This document shows, piece by piece, positions 1 to 13,100 of a stretch of 64,000 bases of DNA. The position numbers were made by a program, and so were the translations under genes. The notes under the pieces were generated by a model. That model saw only the letters and a list, made by a program, of their open reading frames with translations. It was not told the origin of the DNA and did no database searches. Each line of letters begins with the position of its first letter. Position 1 is the stretch's first letter. This stretch comes from Nyssa sinensis (taxonomy: Eukaryota > Streptophyta > Magnoliopsida > Cornales > Nyssaceae), in NCBI GenBank assembly GCA_008638375.1, contig VIRR01000521.1, positions 62,001 through 126,000 of the forward strand, given 5' to 3'.

Positions 1-736
1 ATTGAATGATGGCCTTTATTGATACCCAACATATGAAACAATTGGCCAACATATCAAACTTATTCAAACACCCCTTCAACTGGCCCTATCAATACTAAAT
101 TCCACCAGTACAGTGTCCAAAGCAGAATTCAAAAACTATTACATCTAATAACTCACACTATAAGTGAAAACTAACAGGATGACTAATACTCGGGACAGCA
201 ACTCCACGTTTTTCCTGAGATATCTTTTCACAAACTCAAGACAAATTAATGGTCCACCAGTCTCAATGTAACAGTTTAAGTCACAACAGACCCATTCAAC
301 GAGTTTCCATCTATACATTGAGACAAGTAATGCAAGTATTTCAATATAGTTAAGACATTTAGGAAAGTACACCCAATATTAGCTCTGCAACTCGGGAAAA
401 CCAAATTTATAATGCTTGCAAGAAGTAAAATTACATACATAATGCACCAAGGGGTGCACTATAAATCCAAATCTATATATCTATAATTGCATGATGTTCA
501 AGAAAGATACTAATTTATCTATAGACAAGACAGAGCGGCCGAGCCCCTAATATCCTCATCATTCACTAACAACTAAACCTGAGGTCGAGACATTGCTAAA
601 GTTATGGGAATCATTGCTCAAATATTTACCCGCAAGGGAATAACAGTACAAAGTAATTAAATTGAGCAAACTTAATAAATGAATTTCAGTAAACCGTGAA
701 ATTTAATACAAAATGTCGCTTCTTAGAAGTTAGTAC
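1..736 (-). other. Intron 2 of RPL28, incomplete
   Basis: The stretch left of the exon 2 donor has no reading frame resembling the eL28 C-terminus and no recognisable transposon. I read it as intron whose acceptor lies beyond the window. Confidence 0.75.
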
Positions 737-1470
737 CTGGTTTGCTACTGCCTTTGCCATGCGGCGGAACTCCTGCTTCATGATGGATTTGTGAAGTAGA
801 GTTGCAGGTGTGCTTTGTTTCTTCGTCTTTGTTGTGGCAAGCAATACAGATTGATCTTTGCCACCTGGTCGAATGGTTACAGTTTTCTTGTTCGCCAACC
901 CTACAGTAACACACACATCAAAAGCAAAAATAATAATACATTAATAAAAATTCCGAATTCAATCTAAACCCACCAAAATTGACACTACAAATTCTAATGC
1001 TCTGTTTGCTTGCTGAAACCAATTAAATTTTAATAGGTCAACTTTTTTCCATTTCTTTAAGGAAGTAAACAGCAGCAGCCCCCTTCATAGGCTCAGAGCA
1101 TTAATAGTTCTAAGCTAAAAGATAAGAAAAAATCAACCCAGCAAAGCTAAAATAGTTCTAATAAGCTCAGACGATGTTTTTTATGCTATTGGTCCAATTT
1201 ATGAGAAATCTAAGATTAAAAAAAATATTTTCCTACATTTTCTCGGAAATCAAACATATGAGACATCTAAAACTTCCGTCGAAACAAAGGAAATAACGTA
1301 ACAAAATATCATTGCATATTACCAGAGTGTTTGTACGAGTTGAGGTTGTAGAGATTGTTGCTCTCTTTGCTAAACCGCACACTCGCAGTTCCGTTGCCGA
1401 ACTCCTTGACGAGAAAGGAGTTATTTTTCTTCACGATCTCCCAGATCAACTGCCCTGGAACCGTCGCCAT
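737..1470 (-). CDS. RPL28: 60S ribosomal protein L28 (eL28), 5' part, runs off left edge
   Basis: Encodes the start of eL28, a component of the cytosolic large ribosomal subunit. Exon 1 coding part is 1470-1323 (ATG at 1470-1468), beginning [20 protein letters not shown], which I recognise as the plant eL28 N-terminus, and ending in ...NSYKHS plus one base. The donor GT is at 1322-1321. The acceptor AG at 902-901 leads into exon 2 (900-737), which restores the glycine and continues [10 protein letters not shown]...[18 protein letters not shown]. It ends in phase 0 at a GTACTA donor. About 104 residues are visible; plant eL28 is about 143 aa, so roughly 40 C-terminal residues are missing. No matching exon exists in 1-736, so the intron exceeds 736 bases and the last exon lies outside. 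A 99-base intron (1485-1583) interrupts the 5'UTR. Family identity is sure; splice sites are read by eye. Confidence 0.96.
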
Positions 1471-1700
1471 TTCACACCTCAACACTGCATCCACGATGCG
1501 ATTCAGTAATGTACCCTTCGATATGTAAATACACACTACAAACAGAGTTTTAAAGAGGAAGAGAGATTAAGAGCGAGATTTACCAAGAGATAGTAGGCTC
1601 TCTAGGGTTTTGCCTCGACAGCCTTCTGCGGTTCTGCGGGAAGATCTGGCGAGGGTAAACTTAAATTGTTATATATAGTGGTATCAAAACCCTAGAGGCA
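1471..1700 (-). promoter_or_regulatory. RPL28 promoter, 5'UTR and 5'UTR intron
   Basis: Reading leftwards, a TATA-like run TATATATAA lies at about 1677-1669, so transcription probably starts near 1640-1650. Two telo-box motifs (AAACCCTA core) are present: one upstream at 1687-1694 in plus orientation, and one in the 5'UTR at 1601-1611 in minus orientation. Telo boxes are typical of plant ribosomal-protein promoters. A leader intron runs from donor GTAAAT (1583) to acceptor GCAG (1485), followed by a 14-base leader before the ATG. Confidence 0.75.
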
Positions 1701-3039
1701 GATAAATGATCTGTTATTAACTAAAATTGTACATCTCATTTTAGTTTATTACGCTCGAGTCCTCAAAGTCTTTGATGACCAAAATACCTTTCCTATTTTC
1801 AATGAGTTCGATTGATTTGATTATACAATAAATTAAAAATTATGGAATCAACTAAAAATTTGTTTGTATAAGAGGCCGTTTGCGGTTTGGTCAAGCATTT
1901 TAAAGGCAAAATTGCGACTAGCAATTGCTGGTTTGAGAAATGTTTTTCAAATTTCTATTTATTAAAATTGTGTTCTACTGTTATTAAGTCTGGCAAAACG
2001 ATCGGGTTGGACGGGTTTGGACGGGTTGTAAACGAGTCGGATCATAAACGAGTTGAACTCATATTTGACCTGAATTGGTCGGGTCGAATACGAGTCGAGT
2101 CATAAATGGATCGGGTCATTTTCCCTCCATCTTCTCCCATTTTTTAGAAGGAGAACAAAATGAGTTTTTAAATCCTCCTATCACCTTTTCTCTTATTCCT
2201 TGTTTTTTAACCAAATAAGAAGCAAACTCTTATTCTTTCCCTCTCCATCCATTTTCTTCCCGTTCTTACAATCCAAACATATTTTAAGTCAATTTCGTTT
2301 GATTTAAAAATTTAGATAAAACCCAACTAAAGTGAGAACCAAATTTCCAAATAGAAAATATATATTAACTTGTTTAGGATTGCCTATAATTCATCTTATC
2401 AAGGGTCATCCTTTATGTCAAATGACATAACTCGCTTCCAACTTGATACTTTAGACAAGTCTTCTGTTAATCAAATTTTACCTTACTAATATAATTTTGA
2501 GGCTTAGAGCATATAAACAAATCATCTTAAACAACACTTGTTATTATCTAGAAATCAATTTGGATAATATTATCAGTATTGTTTATAATTCAAATTATAG
2601 TAATTTGTAATGTTTGATTCATATTCATATAAGATAGTATTAACAAGAAAAATGAAATAGAAGTAGGGATGACAATGGGGTGAATTTGGAATTGCGGATT
2701 GCTTCCCCAACCTTCTTCTGTGGTAAAACTATATCAACCAAGGTTGAGAAAAAATTGGTGTGTGGCGATTACACGCTTTTGTGGCTTATAATATCATCAT
2801 ACTCATGCATATCGCCAAATTGATTGTAGGCATGGTGGTAGCTAACAACCAACATTTGACATAATTAACCAAGGAGAAAACATTGGATTTTATAGAGAAT
2901 CAGTTTCTTTAGGCTCTAATAATCTTTTGATATGGAATAAAAAGCACATGCAATTTCGAAATGTGAAATGACATTTAAAACAACACACGACACACACACA
3001 CACACATCTTAGAACATCATCTTTAGCCGTAAACTAGAA

Positions 3040-3042
<3 letters not shown>
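1701..3042. other. Intergenic region between RPL28 promoter and PWWP gene
   Basis: No gene is seen. The part at about 1995-2125 is rich in GGGTTGGACGGG- and GGTCGGGTCG-like words, as in plant retrotransposon terminal sequences, and may be an old fragment. A short piece near 2665-2720 (GGGATGACAATGGGG) resembles a common plant transposon end. Neither has visible terminal repeats. The rest is AT-rich. Confidence 0.45.

Positions 3043-3102
<60 letters not shown>
3043..3102. repeat. (AT)n microsatellite
   Basis: A nearly pure AT dinucleotide run of about 30 units lies just downstream of the PWWP gene, preceded by a short (AC)n at 2992-3004. Confidence 0.95.
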
Positions 3103-3105
<3 letters not shown>

Positions 3106-3595
3106 CCCAAAACAAAACTCATGTTAAAGCAATGGCAAACGGTAAAATGAAATTGTGACATTAACTCAAAAGTTAATAATAACCAACCAGCAGTACTCCG
3201 AGAGACTCTGGCATTAACATACTTTGCCTTCCAAAATAACCTAAAAATTCAAGAATTAAAACCTGACAACAGATTGTCAAGCCTAACATCAGATCAGCAT
3301 CTTTACACCTCAACTAATGTTACACTATATACACAGGGAAAGCAGCCCTACCTTCGCTCATATTAGCTCCTACATCAATGAAAATGTCATAACATTATTA
3401 TACAAAAGGGGGATTCTACCTTCAGGGCAGCATGTACAGTGCTGGAAACTAGAGCGCAATTAAAATAAGAAATTCCGAAACTAGGCTGCCGTAGCTGTTC
3501 CCGTCTGTTGGGGGAGAACCTAATTGAATCAAAATCCCTAAAAGCCGAAAGAGAAAATTTGCTGGCTACTGCAATTTTGTTGGTAGGAACAAATT

Positions 3596-6500
3596 TCATG
3601 GAGCAACCCGGTTTGCCGGTCTCATCGAGCTGTTTAGTGCTGCATTTATCCTACTGAACACTACTTTTAAGGGAACACAAGCTATGGCAGGGCCCTTGAG
3701 CTTTTCTACCACTGGTTTCTTCTTTTCGCCTTGCTTGTGAGAACCAGTCAGCGAAGAAAGTTTCCGGATCTTCTTTAATAAGAGCCCATTTTTTCTTGAC
3801 TTGGGCGATTTACTTGGTGAAACACATGGTTGCAACGTCAAATGCTTGGAAGGAAGCCTCCCACCTCCCACATTTGGCTTCGCTTCGTAGCCCATCTCAA
3901 CAGCTTCCAAAGCAGATATTTCCGTATCATCATCTAACTCACAGCTACTACTGGCCAGGTAGCATTCAGGGCCACTCATCGGAAGATCACAAAAGCCATC
4001 ATCCAAAACCTCAATTGTAAGAGGGTGACCTATGATGGGTCGACCATTCAACTTGCTCATGAGAGAAATATATGGAACATGCTGAGGACGATAGCTGGCT
4101 TTCACCTCAAGATTAACATCATATAAGGTGGAATCAGCATCATAATTCTGATATTTTGGGTGAACTGTAAAACGGGACTGACGGTAGGGCAGTGACCTTT
4201 GTGGGTTTGAAGAGCAATCAGGTAAAAACTTCGCCTCAGATGTTGCCCCCCTCGTATGAGGTTCCTTGTGAGAAATACGCCCGCTCCAACCCCGAAACAC
4301 TTCTACCTGGGTTTCTGTGACAGATCTGGACTTTGCCCTATGAGCACAACTGTCTGAAGTGATTGATCCACCCATGGGTTTGCAGTCAACTTTCCGACCA
4401 GAACCAAGAGAAAATACATCCTGGGTTTCTATAGCTGCCAAATAAGCATTGGATTCATCACCCACATCCATATCCACAGATTTTCTTGAATCTAGTTTTC
4501 TATTTTTAGTTGTATGCCTTGAGTTCCTCTTTCTTTTTAACTGCCACTTTGAAGTACCTTTCTCTATCCTCTGGCTGATATTAATATCAGCAGCACCTGA
4601 ACTAGTAGAACCAGACTCGTTAAGTTCCTCATTTACCAAAGATACAGTTTCAACTTGACTGCTTTGACTAGACTGCGCTCCAGCACCAACCTGAGGCTTT
4701 TGAGATGAACAAGATACAAATATTGAAGAAAAGCCTGTTGGAATAAAATCAAAATATCAGCATATGGTAGAAATATCCTAAGATCCAGAGCAAGGCCCCA
4801 TATTAGATAGAAGGGCATGGAAGAAAAGATGAGCAAATAAAGTACTGCCATTGAAAGGTAGGAATGCAGGCACAATAGACAGATTAGTAAATTCATTATT
4901 GTCCCACAGAGAGTAATAAAGACATTGTAAACAAGCCAAAAGTAGGACTAAGAAACAACAAATGGAGATGGTGACAAGATGGAAATAGAAGCATCAGCCA
5001 CAAGTTCCCTTCATATCTAAGGGAAAAAAAACAATCTATGGGAAAACAGTAAACACTAAATAAGGAAAACAGCCAAAAGTTTGATATCGGCTTATTAGAA
5101 ATAGGAGATTAAAACATAAATAGAAAATTGTTCAGCAACTGTACAAGCAGGTGACATCTCAAACCATACTACAATCATCGGTTTGGTACTCTAATCCCAT
5201 GCAATTATTCAAGAAAAAAAGTTGAATTTAAATGCTAAAGACTGATGATTAACTGATATATTTCTTGGCAACTCATAAAAACAAGTCCTTTCAAAATCAA
5301 CCTGTCATTATGTTGCATACTATTGGAAAAGACAAAAACTTCTAGCACAGAGATAGGTAATCACATGCTAAACTCCATACAAAGTTCAAGGAAAAGCAAA
5401 TTTAAAAGAAGGGGGAAACTATAGAATTTGCTAAAATTCAAAGTGGTGCCCATTGGGGACTTCTGTTTTTTTTTTTTTGAGAAGTAATGATATGTATTAT
5501 AGACAAGCATGCCAAAAGGGGCATCACCTGTGTACAAAATAAAAGAGAGCTAATCTAGACTATCTTTACGAGCTCTCCCAAAAAATCTACAATCAAGTGA
5601 GAAATGGGATATTTCCCTACAATCCAAAAATGAAAAGTATCTAAAATGATCTTCTTCAATTTGTGCATAGCCACTTCTAAATCTTCAAAAATTATGCAGT
5701 TTCTTTCCTTCCAAACACTCCACATAATGCAATGAGGAACCGCCCTTCAAAAGTGGGGCTCTTCAAAGGACAAGCCGCAGCCCAACACAATAAAAGCCCC
5801 ATGATTGAGCAAGGCATAACCCAAAAGATCACAAAAACCAAAAAAAAGTATAGTCCACAACTCACTAGCAACCTTGCAATGAAGGAGAAGATGATTAGGT
5901 GACTCTTCTGCCTCCTTGCACATACAAAACCAATTTGGAAGAAGTCTACCCCTCTTCCCCAAGTTGTCCAGAGTGAGAATTGACTCCAAAGCCACAGACC
6001 ATACAAAAAAGGACACTTTGGATGGGATTTTGACCTTCCAAATGCCTTTCCACGGAAAACATTCGCTATATTGCCACACATCACATTATAAAATGACTTC
6101 ACAGTTCACAGTAAACTTACCATTCGGGCCGGCTTCCATTCAATAAAATCCTCTCTATCCCATTCTTGGACATGTAATAGCAATCCCTAACCATGGCTTC
6201 CTTATCCAAGACAATACGGTATAAATACGAATACCTATTCTTCAAAGGGCTTTCAACATACCAATAGTCACCCCCAAAACTAATCTTCCTCCCATTACCT
6301 GCCACAAACTCAATATAGGGAGCAAAAACCTTTAAACCTCCCATCCTTTTCTATTGTGCTTCCAAATACTCACCCCATATGGGCTCCCGTTATCCGTGAA
6401 AATCCACCCTCGAGCCTCACTCCTATACTTCCCCTCTATCACCTTATGCCAAAAACTACCCTGTTTAGTGCCAAATCTCCACAGCCACTTCCCAAACAAC

Positions 6501-7070
6501 ACTTGATTGAATTGCTTGAGAGAGTGGATCCCCAACCCACCACATCTAATGGGAGAGCATACTTTTCCCATGATACTAAGTGAAGTTTGTGCTCCTCTCC
6601 CAACCCTCCCCACAGGAAATCTCTCTGCTACTTCTCCATCCTCTTAACAACCGATGCAGAGATAGAGAAAAGAGACAGAAAGTATGTTGGCGTGCTAGAG
6701 AGAGTGCTTCTGATAAAAGTAAGTCTCCCTCCCTTGGAAAGGTACTATCTCTTCCATGTAGCAAGCCTCTTCTCCATTCTTTCAATAACTGGATCCCATA
6801 CACCCACAACATTTGAAGCAACACCTAAAGTCAAACCCAAATATGTGACCCAACAGCACATCCCAGGTTACTAGGATTGAGGACCTCTTAGGATTGAGTT
6901 TTAGTTTTGAGTCAAGTATTCTTTTATATCTTCTTTTTTTTTCGCTTTTAGTAGACCAACAAGCTCTAGCTTGGTTGGTACATCCTCCACCTCCCCACAT
7001 GGAAGGTTTAAGGTTCAAGTCCCTTAAGGGGTAAAGTGTGTGTGTGTTTGTGTGTGATTTACATATCGAT

Positions 7071-7104
<34 letters not shown>

Positions 7105-10100
7105 GGTTTTTAGTAGGTCTATATAAGAGTCCAAGTCTTTAAACAAAAAAATTTCTAAATAATCCAAGTCCAATTAGCTTCTAAATAGTCCAAGTCCTAT
7201 TAGAGATGAGAATACCGAGAAGCCTATATATAGGCATCTAATGCTTTCAATTGAAGAGAGAGGATGTTTTAAAGAATTATTCAAACTATTCTGCTCTTTT
7301 TGGATTGTGCAATGCAATTCTAATAAATGGCGTGAAGCCTATGCAAACCTAGGTGTGATGTCTAGCTTTCTTTTTCTTCTTCTTCTACTTCCAAGATTTA
7401 ATTTCCTGCAATTTTTAATAGCTTTTGAAATCCAAAATCAGGCCTTATTCTACCCTTAAATTACATATCTTACAAGTGTAGCCTATTTATCTTTTGATTG
7501 TTGAGCTGTAGAACACAAGAAAATCCTGAGTCATTCAAGGTTCATGAGTAGTGTTCACATTTCAAAGTGCCCTGAACAGCCCCTGAAAAACTTCTAATCC
7601 TTCTTTTCCTTTTCCCAAATTATTATCCCACCAATGACCATACTGTAATTAACCCTAATCTGTTCCATTAATTGTATGACCTTCATGTTAACCCCAAACC
7701 TATAAAGTAGCTGCTGTCTAGCATCTGAAGTTCCAAGCTATGAAATTACTGCTGCCAAACACCTTCAAATTCCAGCTAATTTCAACCCTTTTGCACCCAT
7801 AAAAGCCTACATTTTTTTTTCCATCAATAAAAGCCCTGAATCTATAAGATTTTCACCTAAGCCCACATAACATCAATTGTTTAAGAGAATCAAAGCTTGT
7901 AGGAAAGTGAACCCCACAGTCGTCCTACATCATCACATCACTTGTTTTTCTCTTCTTGATTAATATATACACAAAGCACACATGACCACCCATGCTTCTC
8001 CTTCCAAATGCACTACATAAGGCACCGCGCTGGGGGGTTCCTTCCCACACCTTCCTTCCTCTCCACACATCCCTGAAGTTAATCAAATACCTTCACCTCG
8101 TCCTAGTCCTAAGGAAGTCTTCTCCTTCCAAATGCACCACACAAAGCATAGGGGAGCAACTTCCCACACTTGAAGCCAAGTAACATAAAATGGAAAAAGA
8201 ATCACTTCCATTATCACCCAGCAACTAGCTCCCATTCATAGCTAGCCAGCACCTAGCTGTTAGTGCATAGCTCAAAGGTCCACAGATTTACTAGAGCCAA
8301 TATAGGTAGACTTAGGCCTAGCTCCCACACTGCTAAACACATGGCCCAGCACCTAGCTTCCACTTTGCTATAATGACAGAATGAATGGCTCAAAGGTTCA
8401 CAAATTTACTAGAGCCAAAATTGGTTTGTCAATCTTGGCTTCTGAAGCAGTCAAGCTTAAAACTTAGGCCAGATAATTGCTTCTTCAAGTTGATGGATCA
8501 GCAAACTAACAAGCAGAGTAAGCAGTTCATAAGTACTTCGATCTTTTACCTGTGCTAGGAACCGCAGTTAGATAAGACAAGAGTCTAAGTCCCATTATGT
8601 ATCTTAGAAGAGGAGAAAAGAGAACAGAAGAGAAGAATTTATATATAGAACACAAAAAGGCGGCATGCATAAAAATTTGGGTAAACTCATTTATAATCAA
8701 TCATACCTGCTGAGTGATTTTCCTCCCCGACAAATGGCACATCAAATAACATGTCAGAAGAATCATTCTCAGGTAATCCTGAAATGCTTGAAATTTCATT
8801 TTCCTTCTGTTTAATAAGGGAAGCAAGTTCAGATGCATTTAATGATGACCCGTTCTCACATGAAACTCCAGTACTATCTGAATTGTTATTAATGACCAGT
8901 GAAAAACTTTTCTTTGATTCATTAGATTCTAATCCAGAAACCTTGCTGTCAGATCCTCCCGGGAGAGGTGATCCACTTGGACTGGCAAGTTGTTCACACA
9001 TAACTGGAACAGACACCATAGCTGTACTTTCTAAAACCTTTGTCAGTGGACGTCGACGATTTTTCCTTTTCAAGAACTCATGAACGTTAGCAACTTGAGA
9101 TCTCTTTCTTTTCAATGATGACACTACACCCATTCCCAGGTCCTCAAGTCCTCTCATACGTTTGATTCCTTCCGTTCCATCATCCTCTGAATCATTTGGC
9201 GTTCTTCGCCGCCTTCCCTGCACAGATTGCTCCTTAGAAGCACTGATCTGATTTGGCTCTTCAAATGACACACCAGACTGGGATAATTCCTGTGCTGAAT
9301 TTGAATTGTCTTCAAAACCACTCAATTCCTCAGCCATTTCTTCAGTTTCCTTGCCAGGATGAAACATAGTTGGTGATTCCTTCACATCATGTTGTCCACC
9401 ACCTGATTTATTCATTTTTGAGCAAGAGTCTGGATGATCTTCGGGTTGGCGAGCACCTTCCAGCTCAAGAGCATGAAGAATGGCATCTTCCCTCCGAGCA
9501 TATTTCACTGCTTTCTTAGAAGAATTGGCTGCAGAAGCCTTAGCTTTCTCAATGCACTCATCATACTCCCCACAACGAAATGCCTTCACCCGTTTAGACT
9601 TTTCAAGATTATACCAGTCCCTGAACCAATAATAAAGAAGAAAATTTTCAAGACATTCAAAACATATTAACGATTCAATAGAAAACTAAAATCCTCAAAC
9701 TTAAGAGAGGCAGAGGATTTTGATTTTTTAAATGTAAAAGAAAAGGTCAAAGCCATGGACCAAAAATAATGGCTACCGAACTACATCCCAAAAAATAAAT
9801 TAATGGATATTGCAAACACCAAACGTACATCAACAAAACCCCAATTATGATTGGCTCCTACAGAAGGCACGAAGGATTTAAAGGGCTGATTATTGATACA
9901 GAGAAGAAAAGGTATGCAGAAAGGCATTTGGCCCTCTGAATGCCTGATGCCCAACCCTCCAGTGCAGGCCCCAGTTTTCAAATAAGTTGCAATGAGGAGG
10001 CAGAAATTGAATTTGGTCAGGCATCCTCTGAATTTGGTCAGAGCCACAACATTTTTTTCCTGTTTTGAAAATACAATGACAGAAAAACCACATGACATAT

Positions 10101-13100
10101 AAAAAAATCACATGGACTACATGAATCTCGGAAAGAAACTGTTTGCCAAGGTTCAGCTGAAATTTTAGCATCTCAGACAAATTCAGATTCAAGTGAAAAA
10201 AAGGAAAAGAAGAAGTTCAATGTAATTGTTCAAGATTTAAAGAAAACAAATGACGTGTGCATGAAACAACACATGATCAAACCATAATGTAGACAAGTAC
10301 AATTGATGATCAAAGTTGCAACTATAAAAATTCACCATTATTTTCTTTCATATTTAGTCCTATGTACAATCACCATATCTTATTGAAGTTCACTAGTTTT
10401 ATTCCTTTTTGATAAGTAATGGTATTGTAATGAATGAGGCAAAGATCCCATACACATAACATAGCAAACCTCAAGGACAGGCTAAAAGCTCAATTAATCT
10501 GAACATGATAATTGAGTTTCACGCATTTGACTGCTACACAAGGAACAATCAACCTAATAATAAAGTTCTATCCCAAGTGCCTGAAATTCAAAACATGTAA
10601 TGGCCCTACCAAGCATTCATGTATAGGGATGTATCATCAAGCCTCATACACAGATTCTGTAATTCAGGCTGACAATTTAGAAACAACCAAGTTATACATC
10701 CAGCTCAGATTTGGTCAAATAACAGGAACACTAAATCATGTATTTTCACTATAAAACTCAAAAAATGAATTTGAACCAAAAACAGACCATTTGAAACAAA
10801 TATTAGGAGAGAAAGTGGCAGGAATGTACAATGATTTAAACAGAAAACTAAAAACTAATGTGACAAAAAAAATCACTAATGTCTACCCTGTTCAACAAAT
10901 TTGTATTGTTACCTTATATGGTCATTTGTAGGCTCTGTTTGTTTATATTTTCAAAAAAAGTTTTTTAATTTTAAAACGCGGGATATGTATTTCAAAATAA
11001 TTTTTTTTTTAAATTTAGATTATCATATCTAAATGTATTTTTACAATTTTTAAAAAATTAATTACAAATTTTAAAATATATTTTAAAAATTTTTTCAAAA
11101 AATTATATCTGAATCACTATCCAAACGAAGCCGTAACCTTTTGATGTCTATATTTTATTTTATTTTTTATATTTGTTAAAATCACTTATAGTTGCATTTT
11201 TAATTATTAGTTGTCATAATCAGTCATAATAGATTGTACTTTCTTCTTACTTTGATATAAAATTAATATAAAGTCTTATACAATAAGTAATTTTTTCATA
11301 GGTGTTATAAAAATAATTAAAAAATAATAAATTGGAGCAAAACCATGCATTTCAATAACTTTTAAGAGATTTTCTAGTGATTACAAAAAAATCACAGGTG
11401 CAGCTCCCGATTCCCGTTACGTATCAACCGATACTCCGATACTGTTACACCGCTATCACGACCGTTACATGTCCTGATACCACGATTTAAAACCATGCTC
11501 TGGAGAACCAATCATAATTTTTACTTGATCACATTTTAATTGAGGGGCTCTGTAGACTAAAATATACCAAACCTGAATGAATATGATGATGCAACTGCTC
11601 TCCAATCTCTCAAGATATGTAATAAATTAATATCTTTATGACACTTTGGAAATTGAAACCCAAAAGACTAACCTGCAAATATACCATAACAAAGTTGTAG
11701 AAAAACAAAAAGTTACTAACTAGTCAATGTTTTTTTTTTCTTTTCTAGAGAAGTCTATCATCTCACTATTTTTCATATGAAATATTAGCTATTCCCCTTT
11801 CAGTCACTTCCAGTCTGTATATTAATCACAAAATTTGTGGAAAATATTTTAATTTTGTAATAGAATTATTATGCATGTACACACACTGGCGGATCTAGGG
11901 GGGACAAAGGGATGCATTTTTTCCCACTAATTTTGTTAGAATTTCTTTACAAAATAAGACTTGGCCCCCCCAAATTTTTTTATATATTCATATGAACTTC
12001 TCTAAATTTTAATACTTGCAATTTGTTCCTCCCCCCCACCCCCCAACAAAAAAACTAAAGTTTCTAGATCCGCCACGGTATGTGTACACATAAAAATGCT
12101 TCAATCCTAATTACGTGTATGTTATATCCTGCAACTTACACAATGCAAGAATTTGCCTACCGAATCAATTTGTAGCAAGTCGGCAAGTAGTCAAATTTAC
12201 TTGACTCCTTGACAGTAACGTCCCTTCAAATCTTAGTTAACACTAAAAAAACATTATAACTTACAATTGCAGGCCTTTCTAAATCATATTCAATTTGTAT
12301 TCAGGGAACATGTCCAATGTTCCTCAACATTGCTCTGCCAAATTCATTATTTTTTATTCCAAACCAACCGAAATGACATTGAAAAAGAACTAAGAATTAC
12401 AAAGGAAGAAGGATAAGATGCCCTGGTGGGGCAATAAAATGAAACAGAATGAGTTACAGGTAGGAAACAATATAATATGAAGGAAGATTGATGATCCTCA
12501 AAGTTCCTCTAAAGTTGAAGCCCCTCTTTTTGCTACATAATAATTTCCTTTCCCAATTTCCTGATCAGTTAACCCAAGAAAAGGTGGGGATTCATCTCTA
12601 AAACGTCAATAACTTCTAGCAAGAGATGCAAATAACTTGGCGGTCCTTGACAGTTATTTCCTGCTCAAATAAAAAAGAAAAGAAAAGGGAAAACACCCTC
12701 AACAATGACATCAGTCCTCGTGTCTTTTGCCTCTTTGCAGACAGAGGAGTGTTTGAAATCTCATCCTCGAAACAATATGCTCATAATCACAGCACCCACC
12801 CTGCCCATTCTCACCTCCCAATTCAGTATGATGTTTTCAGCACACAAATTCATCTTCGCTAAGAACAACTAATAACAGGCTTGTTGTGACCAACCAAGGA
12901 AATCTTCATACCAATCAACAATGTTAATTATATACAGAAATGTGCCAGTCTTGATAAGTGCAGTCTCATACAATACACATAATCTCCTTAGACATCCAAT
13001 GGGTATGAACAATAAGCTAGCGTCAAATATATGTGACCTCTATGGTTGTAAAAACAAAAACTAGCAATGCTGAACAACTAAATGTCATCTGTCAGCCCTG

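Noticed and set aside
145..372. 75-codon minus-strand frame in the left edge
   Set aside because: Lies in the RPL28 intron, no similarity to the eL28 C-terminus and no protein family recognised.
6967..7022. Possible tRNA gene
   Set aside because: A and B boxes are present but no cloverleaf or acceptor stem; a second copy with the same tail shows it is a SINE.
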